A DNA stretch of 64,000 bases, taken from positions 170,029,979 to 170,093,978 of the forward strand of contig JAIOJX010000032.1 in the NCBI GenBank assembly GCA_022376925.1, read 5' to 3'. Within the stretch, counting starts at the first letter, position 1. Every line of letters starts with the position of its first letter. A program made the position numbers and the translations under genes. The notes beneath the pieces are model-generated. The model did no database searches. It was not told where the DNA came from and was given only the letters and a program-made list of their open reading frames with translations. Shown piece after piece: positions 12,675 through 24,927 of this stretch. This DNA comes from Tragulus kanchil. Taxonomy: Eukaryota; Chordata; Mammalia; Artiodactyla; Tragulidae.

Positions 12675-12922
12675 GGGGGGCTTCCTTGGCAGCTCAGTGG
12701 TAAAGAGTTCGCGTGACAATGCTGGAGACACGAGTTCGATCCCTGATCCGGAGGATCCTGCGTGCTGTGGAGCAACTAAGCCCGTGAACCACAACTATAG
12801 AGCCTGTGCTCTAGGGCCTCGGAGTCACAACTATGGAGCCCATATGCCGCAACTACTGAAGCCTGTGTGCCCTAGAGCCCGAGTTCCACAATAAGAAAAG
12901 TCACCACAACAAGAAGATACCA
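12675..12922 (+). mobile_element. CHR-type SINE
   Basis: The head is 'gggcttccttggcagctcag', followed by a B-box 'gagttcgatccctgatcc' and the repeated 'caactatggagcc' units typical of longer CHR SINEs of cetartiodactyls. It is interrupted at its end by the SINE-a at 12923. Confidence 0.8.
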
Positions 12923-13189
12923 GGGCTTCCCTGGTGGTCCAGTGGGTAAAGAGTCCGCCTTGCAGTGCAAGGGGCGCCAGTTTGATCCCTGGTCTCGGAA
13001 GATCCCACATGCTCTGGACAGGTTGGGCTGGTGTGTCCAATTATGAGCCAACGCTCTGGAGTGCATGTGCCCAGAGCCGGCGCTCTGCAACGAGAGAGGC
13101 CACTGCAATGGGAGGCCTACACAGGCCAAAGAATAAAGATGGATGAAAATAAACAATAATAAAAATAAATGTTTAAAAAAGAAAAAAAT
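12923..13189 (+). mobile_element. SINE-a inserted in a CHR SINE
   Basis: A full SINE-a head, body and A-rich tail are flanked by the short repeat 'aagaagat' at 12911 and 13190. It sits between two CHR segments, so it is younger than they are. Confidence 0.8.
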
Positions 13190-13451
13190 AAGAAGATCCC
13201 ACATGCTGTGGAGCAACTAAGCCCGTGAGCCATAACTATTGAGCCTGTGCTCTAGAGTCTCAGAGTTGCAACTACTGAGCCCATGGGTCGCAACCACTGA
13301 AGCCCATGTGCCCTAGAGCCTGTGTTCCACAGCAAGAGAAGTCACCTCAACAAGATGCCTGCCTGCCTCAACTAGAGAGTAGCCCCCACTCCCTGCAACT
13401 AGAGAAGAGCCTGTGGCAGCAGTGAAAACCCAGAAGAGCCAAAAATAAATC
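13190..13451 (+). mobile_element. CHR-type SINE segment
   Basis: It begins in 'cccacatgctgtggagcaac', followed by several 'caactactgagccc'-like units and a 'agaagagccaaaaataaat' tail. It lacks a tRNA head of its own, which suggests a truncated or dimeric CHR element together with 12675-12922. Confidence 0.75.
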
Positions 13452-13470
13452 GCACACACACACACACACA
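13452..13470 (+). repeat. (CA)n microsatellite
   Basis: A short perfect CA tract lies between the CHR tail and the next SINE head. Confidence 0.9.
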
Positions 13471-13474
13471 AGAT

Positions 13475-13745
13475 GGGGCTTCCCTGGTGGTACAGTGGGT
13501 GGGGAATGCGGGAGCACCGGTTCGATCCCTGGCCTGGAGGATCCCATGTGCCACAGAGTGGCTGGACCGGTGTGTCCAGTTGCGAGCCAGCACTCTGGAG
13601 CACATGTGCCCAGAGCTGGTGCTCTGCAGTGAGAAGCCACTGCAACGGGAGGCCCAGATGGGCCAGGAAAAAAGATGGATGAAAATAAATAAATAAAACA
13701 AAACCAATAAAAGAGGCCAAAAACCAAAAAATAAAAAATAAAAAA
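13475..13745 (+). mobile_element. SINE-a, diverged copy
   Basis: The head is 'gggcttccctggtggtacag' and the B-box is 'ggttcgatccctggcctgg'. The body carries 'gctctgcagtgagaagcc' and the tail an A-rich run. Target repeat 'aagatgg' is seen at 13470 and 13747. CpG sites in the body have decayed compared with the younger copies. Confidence 0.82.
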
Positions 13746-13752
13746 AAAGATG

Positions 13753-13990
13753 GAAGAGGAATGGAGAGAGGGATTGTGAGTTTGGAATGAGCAGATACAA
13801 ACTATTACATACAGAATGGGTAAACAACAAGGTCTTACTGTTTAGCACAGTGAACTATATTCAGTATTTTGAGACAACAGTAATGGAAAAGAATATAAAA
13901 AAGAATGTATATTTCTGTATAACTGAGTGGCTTTGCAGGACAGCAGAAATTAACACAACACTGTAAATCAACTATATTTGAACAGAAAAA
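13753..13990 (+). mobile_element. L1 3' end (artiodactyl type)
   Basis: It contains 'acaaggtcttactgtttagc', 'gtatatttctgtataactga' and 'aacacaacactgtaaatcaa', the typical ending of young artiodactyl L1. It is non-coding. Confidence 0.8.
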
Positions 13991-14060
13991 TAATGAAAAA
14001 TAGATGAGGTATGGATACCGTAAAGCCACTTCTCAGACAAAAGTCTAAATGGTAAATCTA

Positions 14061-14183
14061 GAGACATCCCTGGTGGCCCAGGGGTCAGGATTGTGCACCT
14101 CACTGCCAAGGGCTCGGGTTCGATTCCTGGTTGGGGAAACTAAGATCCCACAAACCGCTTGGTGTGGCCAATAAATAAATACA
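14061..14183 (+). mobile_element. Short CHR-2-like SINE
   Basis: It is a tRNA-Glu-derived head of about 120 bp with B-box 'ggttcgattcc', ending 'tggccaataaataaatac'. Target duplication 'aaat(g/a)gtaaat' is found at 14048 and 14184. Confidence 0.8.
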
Positions 14184-14221
14184 AATAGTAAATTTATTTG
14201 GAATTGAATGAAAAGTAAACA

Positions 14222-14485
14222 GCGGTGTGATATATGGAGAGAGTAACATAGAAACTTAAATTACCATATGCAAAACAGACAGCCAATGGGAATTTGCTGT
14301 ATGACTCAGGGAACTCAAACCAGGGCTCTGTAACAACCTAGAGGAGTTGGGCAGGGAGGGAGGTGGGAGGGAAGTTCAGGAGTGAGGAGACATATGTGTA
14401 CCTATGGCTGATTCATGTTGATGTTTAGCAGAAACCAACATAATTCTGTAAAGCAATTAGCCTTCAGTTACAAAATAAATAAATT
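14222..14485 (+). mobile_element. L1 3' end (artiodactyl type)
   Basis: Segments 'ggaatttgctgtatgactca', 'gggagggaggtgggagggaa' and 'ggctgattcatgttgatgtt' follow the order of ruminant L1 3' UTRs. The last part also lies in tandem duplication 5. Confidence 0.8.
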
Positions 14486-16578
14486 AAAAAGTAAAAAGTA
14501 AATAGAGATTTGATTTATGGGACAAGAACACATTATGCTCCCAGTTTGGCAATTTTAACATATAACCAAAAAGTCAGCCAAATAGAAGATGATACTACCC
14601 TTAATACTTCTCCTCATCCTCACTACCATGATACATGCAATGGCCCTCAGAACCTTTACGCGGTTCCTATTCTAATATCAATCTGTTTTGCACGTTTATT
14701 ATTTTGATTTGATTTTAGGATATGAGAGTGCACGGAGCAACGCACTGACCTTATTCCTTCAGACCACGCCAGCTTTCCCTGCACTGTGTGCATACACACT
14801 CAGCTCGACACACTTTTATCCCATGTGCAGATGCATGTGATCACCTGCACCAAGACACAGAGCAGTTCTGTCTGGAGGATTCTGAGAGTGACCCTTCACT
14901 GCCACTGCCACCTCAAGTCCCTGCTCTAAATGCTGGTCAATCTGTTCTCACCTCTTTAATTTCCTCTTTTCAGAATGTTACATAAATAGAATCAATGTAA
15001 CCTTCTGAAACTGTTTCCCCTTACTCAGCATAACTCCTTGAAATCCATCCAAATTGTATTTGTCAACAATTTGTTTCTTTTCATTGCCAGAGAGTGTTCC
15101 ACGGTGCAGATATATCAACACACACAAAGTATTCTTTTTCATCTTTTTTCAGGGGGAGGGAGGAAGAGCATACCTTTGGGGGTCTTAGTTCCCCAAGCAG
15201 GAACTGAACCCGGGCCATGGAAGTGAGAGCGCCTAGTCCTAACTAACCGCTGGACCACCAGGGAATTCCTCAAAATGTGATTTTTATGTAGTTAAATTTG
15301 TTAAATCTTGTCTTTTGTGGCTTTTAGTTTTGGGGGACATATTGAAAAGAGTCCAAATTACAAAGAAATTACTTCAGTTTCTTTTTAAACATTTTTGTGT
15401 TTTCTTTTCTTGTACCTTAATCCCAAGTGGAATCCAACATTGTATAAGATGTGAGAAATGGATGCAAAGTTTTCTTCTGATCAAAGGTTGGCGATTCAGG
15501 TGAGTACTAGTACCTATGGCTGATTCATGTTGATGTTTAGCAAAAAATAATTAAGCCTTCAGTTACAAAATAAATAAATTAAAAAGTAAAAAGTAAATAG
15601 CGATTTGATTTATGGGACAAGAACACATTATGCTCCCAGTTTGGCAATTTTCACATATAACCAAAAGTCAGCCAAATAGAAGATGATACTACCCTTAATA
15701 CTTCTCCTCATCCTCACTACCATGATACATGCAATGGCCCTCAGAACCTTTACGGGGTTCCTATTCTAATATCAATCTGTTTTGCACGTTTATTATTTTG
15801 ATTTGATTTTAGGATATGAGAGTGCACGGAGCAACGCACTGACCTTATTCCTTCAGACCACGCCAGCTTTCCCTGCACTGTGTGCATACACACTCAGCTC
15901 GACACACTTTTATCCCATGTGCAGATGCATGTGATCACCTGCACCAAGACACAGAGCAGTTCTGTCTGGAGGATTCTGAGAGTGACCCTTCACTGCCACT
16001 GCCACCTCAAGTCCCTGCTCTAAATGCTGGTCAATCTGTTCTCACCTCTTTAATTTCCTCTTTTCAGAATGTTACATAAATAGAATCAATGTAACCTTCT
16101 GAAACTGTTTCCCCTTACTCAGCATAACTCCCTTGAAATCCATCCAAATTGTATTTGTCAACAATTTGTTTCTTTTCATTGCCAGAGAGTGTTCCACGGT
16201 GCAGATATATCAACACACACAAAGTATTCTTTTTCATCTTTTTTCAGGGGGAGGGAGGAAGAGCATACCTTTGGGGGTCTTAGTTCCCCAAGCAGGAACT
16301 GAACCCGGGCCATGGAAGTGAGAGCGCCTAGTCCTAACTAACCGCTGGACCACCAGGGAATTCCTCAAAATGTGATTTTTATGTAGTTAAATTTGTTAAA
16401 TCTTGTCTTTTGTGGCTTTTAGTTTTGGGGGACATATTGAAAAGAGTCCAAATTACAAAGAAATTACTTCAGTTTCTTTTTAAACATTTTTGTGTTTTCT
16501 TTTCTTGTACCTTAATCCCAAGTGGAATCCAACATTGTATAAGATGTGAGAAATGGATGCAAAGTTTTCTTCTGATCA
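14399..16578 (+). repeat. Tandem duplication 5 (about 1.11 kb unit)
   Basis: 14399-15483 is repeated at 15511-16578. The start of copy 2 lacks about 20 bases present in copy 1. The filler at 15484-15510 resembles the sequence just left of copy 1 ('ttcagg...gag...tacctatgg'). That is expected if fragment 2 began with poor-quality bases. Confidence 0.87.
15146..15272 (-). mobile_element. Short CHR-2-like SINE, minus strand
   Basis: On the minus strand the head 'aggaattccctggtggtcca' is followed by a B-box region and a Glu-tRNA-like core. The insertion is seen three times (also 16238-16367 and 17343-17470) because duplications 5 and 6 overlap here. One real insertion is implied. Confidence 0.8.
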
Positions 16579-18390
16579 CTACCAACCACCCCAATACCAT
16601 TTATTAATAGAACAGTGATTCTTTATTTTTCTTTTTTTAAATAAAAGAATCCCTGAAAAATCTGATGAACAGCACTTTTCCTAGAAAAAAAGATATATAC
16701 ACATGGTGTGGGGTTGGGGGTTCACACACAGGACCCAAATGAAGAAACATCATAAAAATTAAGTGACAATTTTACAGAGGCAGGCATATATAAATCCGTG
16801 GCATTGAGTGCAAGGGGGACAGGAGGAGCGACGAGAGGGTGGAGGTCAAGCCAGAGTCGCCTGCCTCACCTGGTACCAGGGGGACGTGCTTTACCAGACC
16901 AAGCTCGTGGAACCTACCCCATTTTCAGCACTGACATGAACAGCGCCAGAGGCACTGTCGATTCTCTTCTTGTTGTTGACCACTATCTTCATCACCAAAA
17001 AGAACAAAGAACAGGGAACTGGGTCAGGGATCTTCTACACTATATACAGAATTTCTTGACATATTCTTTTGTGTACTTGTTTTTAGTGTTAGATGCTCCA
17101 AGAAAGCAGGATGATTCTTACTAAGACCACTACCACAAGAGGCAGTGGGTGGGTCAGTGGACAGAGCCTCTGGACCGGGACCAGAGCGCTGGGTTTTCTG
17201 TCTCCTGCACTTCTATTTAACCTCAGAAGACCTGGTGAGCTCTCTTGACCTATTTTCTTATTGCAAATGTGGGTCTGGTGGATTTCATGGACAAGCTCTC
17301 CACGGTGCAGATATATCAACACACACAAAGTATTCTTTTCATCTTTTTTCAGGGGGAGGGAGGAAGAGCATACCTTTGGGGGTCTTAGTTCCCCAAGCAG
17401 GAACTGAACCCGGGCCATGGAAGTGAGAGCGCCTAGTCCTAACTAACCGCTGGACCACCAGGGAATTCCTCAAAATGTGATTTTTATGTAGTTAAATTTG
17501 TTAAATCTTGTCTTTTGTGGCTTTTAGTTTTGGGGGACATATTGAAAAGAGTCCAAATTACAAAGAAATTACTTCAGTTTCTTTTTAAACATTTTTGTGT
17601 TTTCTTTTCTTGTACCTTAATCCCAAGTGGAATCCAACATTGTATAAGATGTGAGAAATGGATGCAAAGTTTTCTTCTGATCACTACCAACCACCCCAAT
17701 ACCATTTATTAATAGAACAGTGATTCTTTATTTTTCTTTTTTTAAATAAAAGAATCCCTGAAAAATCTGATGAACAGCACTTTTCCTAGAAAAAAAGATA
17801 TATACACATGGTGTGGGGTTGGGGGTTCACACACAGGACCCAAATGAAGAAACATCATAAAAATTAAGTGACAATTTTACAGAGGCAGGCATATATAAAT
17901 CCGTGGCATTGAGTGCAAGGGGGACAGGAGGAGCGACGAGAGGGTGGAGGTCAAGCCAGAGTCGCCTGCCTCACCTGGTACCAGGGGGACGTGCTTTACC
18001 AGACCAAGCTCGTGGAACCTACCCCATTTTCAGCACTGACATGAACAGCGCCAGAGGCACTGTCGATTCTCTTCTTGTTGTTGACCACTATCTTCATCAC
18101 CAAAAAGAACAAAGAACAGGGAACTGGGTCAGGGATCTTCTACACTATATACAGAATTTCTTGACATATTCTTTTGTGTACTTGTTTTTAGTGTTAGATG
18201 CTCCAAGAAAGCAGGATGATTCTTACTAAGACCACTACCACAAGAGGCAGTGGGTGGGTCAGTGGACAGAGCCTCTGGACCGGGGACCAGAGCGCTGGGT
18301 TTTCTGTCTCCTGCACTTCTATTTAACCTCAGAAGACCTGGTGAGCTCTCTTGACCTATTTTCTTATTGCAAATGTGGGGGTCTGGTGGA
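16193..18390 (+). repeat. Tandem duplication 6 (about 1.11 kb unit)
   Basis: 16193-17282 is repeated at 17299-18390. The filler 17283-17298 ('tttcatggacaagctc') resembles the bases before copy 1 ('tttcattgccagagagtg') with errors. Copy 1 overlaps copy 2 of duplication 5, so bases 16193-16578 occur three times in all. Confidence 0.87.
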
Positions 18391-20224
18391 CTCTTCTTAA
18401 CACTAAAATTTTTTGAGCTGAGGAAAAGGGGAATTACCAATCAAGATGGATTCTGCTTAAGGAAAAATTAACTTATTAAGACAACCACTAGGGGACACGA
18501 GAAAACTATTACCACGTTTCTTCCAGGATTTAGGAACAATTCCCTTTATACTGGCTGATATAAGCAAGAGCAACACCTAGGCGTTTTGTTATTTGCTATG
18601 CAGTACACAGAGAATCCCTCCTTGTTAGCAACTGATATGAACACAAAAGACAGAGACCCGGATCAACACTGGTTTACAAATGCCATCTGCAAAACCTGGG
18701 CATCAGACAGGCTCTGAACTCTCCACCATGCCCTGGAAAACAGCAGACATACAGAGAGCTTCCTGACGACGTCAGTATCATGTGCTGCTTCAGCCTAAAC
18801 CACACAAAGTGACATCGGCAGCAGGAAGAGAAGTGGAAACCAAGCAAAGGGTCATTGCTTCTGGTATAAAACCAAGGCTGCAGACACCTGGAATACCCTG
18901 TGCAGTTCTAAATGCCAAATTTCAAGATGGAAGAAAGGCAGTAGACAGAGTTTGGAGAAGGGAAGTGAACTGAACAAAGAGATGAACGAGTGCTCCATGT
19001 AAGGATGTATTTTTAAAAGTCAGGACTAGGCCAACGTAAATCTGGTCCCTGCACATTGGAATTAAAGGAAATAATGTCTAAATAAACGCACACCTCCTAG
19101 AGATTCTGGATTCCAACAAGTGGGGCTGCCTTGAAGGCAGAATAATTGTCCCTTTTTACCACTATCTTCATCACCAAAAAGAACAAAGAACAGGGAACTG
19201 GGTCAGGGATCTTCTACACTATATACAGAATTTCTTGACATATTCTTTTGTGTACTTGTTTTTAGTGTTAGATGCTCCAAGAAAGCAGGATGATTCTTAC
19301 TAAGACCACTACCACAAGAGGCAGTGGGTGGGTCAGTGGACAGAGCCTCTGGACCGGGGACCAGAGCGCTGGGTTTTCTGTCTCCTGCACTTCTATTTAA
19401 CCTCAGAAGACCTGGTGAGCTCTCTTGACCTATTTTCTTATTGCAAATGTGGGGGTCTGGTGGACTCTTCTTAACACTAAAATTTTTTGAGCTGAGGAAA
19501 AGGGGAATTACCAATCAAGATGGATTCTGCTTAAGGAAAAATTAACTTATTAAGACAACCACTAGGGGACACGAGAAAACTATTACCACGTTTCTTCCAG
19601 GATTTAGGAACAATTCCCTTTATACTGGCTGATATAAGCAAGAGCAACACCTAGGCGTTTTGTTATTTGCTATGCAGTACACAGAGAATCCCTCCTTGTT
19701 AGCAACTGATATGAACACAAAAGACAGAGACCCGGATCAACACTGGTTTACAAATGCCATCTGCAAAACCTGGGCATCAGACAGGCTCTGAACTCTCCAC
19801 CATGCCCTGGAAAACAGCAGACATACAGAGAGCTTCCTGACGACGTCAGTATCATGTGCTGCTTCAGCCTAAACCACACAAAGTGACATCGGCAGCAGGA
19901 AGAGAAGTGGAAACCAAGCAAAGGGTCATTGCTTCTGGTATAAAACCAAGGCTGCAGACACCTGGAATACCCTGTGCAGTTCTAAATGCCAAATTTCAAG
20001 ATGGAAGAAAGGCAGTAGACAGAGTTTGGAGAAGGGAAGTGAACTGAACAAAGAGATGAACGAGTGCTCCATGTAAGGATGTATTTTTAAAAGTCAGGAC
20101 TAGGCCAACGTAAATCTGGTCCCTGCACATTGGAATTAAAGGAAATAATGTCTAAATAAACGCACACCTCCTAGAGATTCTGGATTCCAACAAGTGGGGC
20201 TGCCTTGAAGGCAGAATAATTGTC
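18084..20224 (+). repeat. Tandem duplication 7 (1,067 bp unit)
   Basis: 18084-19150 is repeated at 19158-20224. Both copies have the same length and I saw no difference between them. The 7-base filler is 'ccttttt'. Copy 1 overlaps copy 2 of duplication 6, so the block 18084-18390 is also present three times. Confidence 0.9.
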
Positions 20225-20734
20225 ATGTCTGGTAGGCATCCTTTTGGATCCTAAGTCTCATGAAAGAGTTGCTTCATGGTGAAAACGTTTAAGAGTGAGG
20301 GTGTTCTGACACACCAACAGCTAGACTGTGGCCAAGAATGACGCGGGTCAAAAATTTAAACCAATTAATAAGGCAAACCTGGGGTACTCTATACAAAATT
20401 TTCCCAGCTATGCCAGCCATTGAGCTCATGTGGCTTTATAAATTTAACTCAGACAAAAGTGAAAATCACTTCCTCAGTTCAAGTGCTCGCTGAGCCACGT
20501 GCAGCTCATGTTTCCACCCGTCCAGGCCTTAGTCAACAGAGGCCCACTGAGTGTGCTGGCCACGGAGATTAGAGCCTAATCTCTAGGCCGCTTTGAAAAA
20601 AATGCCAAGATGGACAATCAAGCAACCCTCACCCCAGGAGACCGTAAGCACCAGGATGCCCTACAATGTAAGGAGGCCTCCGGGCTAGCGCGAGACTCGA
20701 GAGAACACCCTGCAAGAGTCTCGAGCTTACTCAC
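18391..20734. other. MARK3 intron between spacer exons, no recognised element
   Basis: Apart from duplication 7 there is no SINE head, LINE tail or conserved exon here. Near 20480-20530 the text weakly recalls an old DNA-transposon fragment ('gagccacgtgcagctcatg'), but it is too short to assign. Confidence 0.45.
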
Positions 20735-20888
20735 CATGGTCACTGTACCGCCTCTGCTTCTGGCTTGAAGAAACACTTCTCTGCACCTTGTGGTGAGGAG
20801 ACTGGCCAGCACTGCTGCTGAGGTCACTGCTTGGCCTGCCCTTAGCAAGTGAAAGATTGCTGCTAGAACTGGAGTCACTAGCATCCAG
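20735..20888 (-). CDS. MARK3: MARK3 exon after the UBA domain (154 nt)
   Basis: The acceptor is 'tctcttag' and the donor 'gtgagt'. It reads [20 protein letters not shown], then [14 protein letters not shown] and [17 protein letters not shown], ending in the first base of the next Ala codon. It links the UBA domain to the spacer and contains the Ser-rich [13 protein letters not shown] segment conserved in MARKs. The linker differs from the human text I recall (VRPSSDLNNSTGQ). It is present once. Confidence 0.95.
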
Positions 20889-21313
20889 CTAAGAGAAAAT
20901 GAGAAAAACAGAGCGACCCACAACACGAGCCCAAATGGTTTATTATGAAACTAAACTTCTCATAACACACAAACCTCTTACAAAGTGTTCATTTAGAGAG
21001 AAGAGCCACGGAATACGAAAATGACCATCCTAAACTCAGGCAGAAGCATTTTTCTGTCTGCTGGAAAAGTTCGCACAAGGATAGTTATTTATGTTCTTCT
21101 AGGCTTTTTCAAGGAACTAAAAATGCTCTATTTCATCTGATATTCTACATCATTTTAAAACCATCAACGACTACAGGTTAACTTAGTGAAAGTCAAGTTA
21201 TTAAAGGTTATTATCTTAAAGTTAAATAGTAGCTGGTAACAGTCACAGGAATTAGATTAGTTATTAGAAGGTGAATTTGAAAATATTAAATTTTATATAC
21301 ACTGAATTCTTAC

Positions 21314-21426
21314 CTCTGAAGATTTTCTCCCCAAAAGCAAATACGTAGCTGTGATTTCATCATATCTCATCTTACTAAGAGACTCTTGAATTTCTTCTTG
21401 TGTATATCCCATTCCCACCATAATAT
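21314..21426 (-). CDS. MARK3: MARK3 UBA exon (113 nt), left copy
   Basis: The acceptor is 'cttttag' and the donor 'gtaag'. With the split Asp codon it reads [20 protein letters not shown], then [18 protein letters not shown]. This is the UBA domain typical of AMPK-related kinases, with the MGY loop. It packs against the kinase domain and tunes LKB1 activation. It is identical to 22392-22504. Confidence 0.95.
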
Positions 21427-21708
21427 CTAAAAGAAGGGCATAATACAGCTTTTGGGTTTTGTTTGGTTAAGAAGTCATTTCACTACAGGGAAACTAACCA
21501 CCTTTATTTGACGAAAGGACCCACTCTGTTCTGAGCTACAGGGTCTATGGCAAGCGCTGCACAGACTTTCCAAATAAGACAAAACGTATCAGCTGCTTCA
21601 CATAAATCACGCTTGACTTCTCTGTCCCCGATTTAGGCATACACACATACATTAAGAGAGAAAACACGCTCCTTGTACACACACCAGCACGCAAGCACAG
21701 AATATTAC

Positions 21709-21808
21709 CTATTCTCTTCTGGTCTGAGATGTCCAGTTCTGGTTCCACAAATGGCTTCAGTTCATCATCCTCGTGCCCTGCGTTGATCCACCTGTCCTTC
21801 ATGATTTG
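21709..21808 (-). CDS. MARK3: MARK3 kinase end / UBA start exon (100 nt), left copy
   Basis: The acceptor is 'ccttccag' and the donor 'gtaata'. It reads [20 protein letters not shown], then [13 protein letters not shown] plus one base. It holds the end of the kinase C-lobe and the acidic common-docking-like linker before the UBA domain. It is identical to 22787-22886. Confidence 0.95.
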
Positions 21809-22391
21809 CTGGAAGGTGAACTGTGTCATTAGCAGCATGAAATTAAAGATTCTGATAATTACACTATGTAGGGAAATTTACTATCAACATTTCATTGATT
21901 ATGGTTCAAAGGATAACTTTTTAAAATGGCTCCATCTTGCTTTAAAACCTCGGATAGTATTCAAGATGTCACACGATCCAAGAAAACAGAGCGACCCACA
22001 ACACGAGCCCAAATGGTTTATTATGAAACTAAACTTCTCATAACACACAAACCTCTTACAAAGTGTTCATTTAGAGAGAAGAGCCACGGAATACGAAAAT
22101 GACCATCCTAAACTCAGGCAGAAGCATTTTTCTGTCTGCTGGAAAAGTTCGCACAAGGATAGTTATTTATGTTCTTCTAGGCTTTTTCAAGGAACTAAAA
22201 ATGCTCTATTTCATCTGATATTCTACATCATTTTAAAACCATCAACGACTACAGGTTAACTTAGTGAAAGTCAAGTTATTAAAGGTTATTATCTTAAAGT
22301 TAAATAGTAGCTGGTAACAGTCACAGGAATTAGATTAGTTATTAGAAGGTGAATTTGAAAATATTAAATTTTATATACACTGAATTCTTAC

Positions 22392-22504
22392 CTCTGAAGA
22401 TTTTCTCCCCAAAAGCAAATACGTAGCTGTGATTTCATCATATCTCATCTTACTAAGAGACTCTTGAATTTCTTCTTGTGTATATCCCATTCCCACCATA
22501 ATAT
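22392..22504 (-). CDS. MARK3: MARK3 UBA exon (113 nt), right duplicate
   Basis: This is a second copy of the exon at 21314-21426, with the same splice sites and frame. One of the two is probably redundant sequence from duplication 8. Confidence 0.85.
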
Positions 22505-22786
22505 CTAAAAGAAGGGCATAATACAGCTTTTGGGTTTTGTTTGGTTAAGAAGTCATTTCACTACAGGGAAACTAACCACCTTTATTTGACGAAAGGACCC
22601 ACTCTGTTCTGAGCTACAGGGTCTATGGCAAGCGCTGCACAGACTTTCCAAATAAGACAAAACGTATCAGCTGCTTCACATAAATCACGCTTGACTTCTC
22701 TGTCCCCGATTTAGGCATACACACATACATTAAGAGAGAAAACACGCTCCTTGTACACACACCAGCACGCAAGCACAGAATATTAC

Positions 22787-22886
22787 CTATTCTCTTCTGG
22801 TCTGAGATGTCCAGTTCTGGTTCCACAAATGGCTTCAGTTCATCATCCTCGTGCCCTGCGTTGATCCACCTGTCCTTCATGATTTG
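22787..22886 (-). CDS. MARK3: MARK3 kinase end exon (100 nt), right duplicate
   Basis: This is a second copy of the exon at 21709-21808, again with intact splice sites. The upstream neighbour at 23127-23246 joins it in frame, so this copy plus the 22392 copy alone already gives a complete reading frame. Confidence 0.85.
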
Positions 22887-23126
22887 CTGGAAGGTGAACT
22901 GTGTCATTAGCAGCATGAAATTAAAGATTCTGATAATTACACTATGTAGGGAAATTTACTATCAACATTTCATTGATTATGGTTCAAAGGATAACTTTTT
23001 TAAAAATGGCTCCATCTTGCTTTAAAAACCTCGGATAGTATTCAAGATGTCACACGATCCAAGCAAAGTTCTAAAAATACTGGCAATATTCTCCAAAGTA
23101 GTTCTTTATCCCCATGATGTGATTAC

Positions 23127-23641
<515 letters not shown>

Positions 23642-23934
23642 CTAGAGGGAAAACATCAAGACAAAAATGAAATTTAACAAAAAAAATTCAATCAGAACTG
23701 TGACAGAATTAGGCATTTCATAACGCTTTTTGTAATGATATAAACTTAATATATCCTAATGAACAAGAAAACATTCTTTCCAGAGAGAAAGGATGGGAGA
23801 AAAATCAGAATTCCTAATTTTCTAGCACTAACAACCAATAACAGGAATGAGGTGCTGTGGTCCCTCGGTCTTCTTAGGGGACTGGTTTGAACTCACATGG
23901 ACACCATCCTCCAGCATCATATCAAATGGTCCAG

Positions 23935-24283
23935 GGGGGCTTCCCTGGTGGTCCAGTGGGTAAGGACACTGCCTTGCAGTGCAAGGGGCGCCAGTTCGAT
24001 CCCTGGCCTGGGAAGATGCCACGTGCCGCGGAGCGGCTGGACTGATGTGTCCAATTACCAAGCCAGAGCTCTGGGGCGCATGCACCCAGAGCTGGCGCTC
24101 TGCGACAACAGATGCCACTGCGATGGGAGGCCCGCAGGAGCCAAAGAGCAAAGACGGATGAAAACGGAGAAATGAAAGACCAATAGAAGTGGCCCACCCG
24201 TTCCCCTCCCTCCCCACCCCACCCCCCAAAAGATAAATCAATAAAATAAATGTTTAAAATAAATAAATTTAAAAAATAAAATA
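23935..24283 (+). mobile_element. SINE-a, first of a pair at one target site
   Basis: It has a full head ('gtgggtaaggacactgcc'), B-box 'gttcgatccctggcctgg', the hairpin-forming body and an (AAAT)n-like tail. 'aaatggtccag' is found on its left (23924), between it and the next SINE (24284), and again after the second (24626). Confidence 0.88.
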
Positions 24284-24294
24284 AAATGGTCCAG

Positions 24295-24625
24295 GGCTTC
24301 CCTGGCAGTCCAGTGGGTTGGGAGTCCGCCTTGCAGTGCAAGGGGCACCGGTTCGATCGCTGGCCTGGGAGGATCCTCTGTGCCGCAGAGCGGCTGGACT
24401 GGTGTGTCCGACTGCGAGCCAGTGCTCTGGAGCATGTGCGCCCGCCGGTGCTCTACAGTGAGAGGCCACTGCGATGGGAGGTCCACACAAGCCAAAGAAC
24501 TGAGATGGATGAAAATAGATAAATGAAGGCCCAATAAAAGAGGCCAAAAAAAAAAAAAAAAAGAAAAGTATTCTACAATCAATAATAAAGAGGTAAAAAT
24601 AAAATGTATTTAAAAAAATAAAATA
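24295..24625 (+). mobile_element. SINE-a variant, second of a pair
   Basis: The head has 'cagtccagtgggttgggagt' in place of the 'ggtaaggacaccgcc' type, so this is another subfamily. The body has lost a few bases of the hairpin. The tail is long and A-rich. It shares its target repeat with the SINE on its left. Confidence 0.85.
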
Positions 24626-24927
24626 AAATGGTCCAGTCAGCCAGGCCTCCTGAGCTACAGATGCAGATCCTGGGGATATGGGGCCCGACTGCACAGATTA
24701 ATTCCCCTCCACTTTAATCAGCAAATGGCCATGACAGAACAGCCCTGGAAGAATGTCTTCAGCTGAGAGTAAGGAGGTTTTAAATCAGATGCCCGCTCTA
24801 AGTGGACAGCCATGGTTCAGAAACACTGCTCAGGAAGCGGGGTGACGGCCACTGCTGAGAAAGGGCGCACTGAACCTCACTCAGGACAGAGACCACAGCC
24901 ACGTCCGCTGGCCTCGACAGACGTTTC

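Larger units (their letters stand above)
20903..23063 (+). repeat. Tandem duplication 8 (1,078 bp unit) copying two MARK3 exons
   Basis: About 20903-21982 is repeated at 21982-23063 with a seamless junction. Differences are single-base runs near 23000. Both copies carry the 113-nt and 100-nt exons. The two exons together are 213 nt, so a duplicated pair would stay in frame but repeat part of the kinase tail and the UBA domain, which no MARK has. Confidence 0.9.

Noticed and set aside
21314..22886. Genuine in-frame exon duplication giving a double UBA domain
   Set aside because: The two exons add up to 213 nt and would stay in frame, but the duplication has the same unit length and near-zero divergence as 18 others in intronic sequence. 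A common artefact explains all of them.
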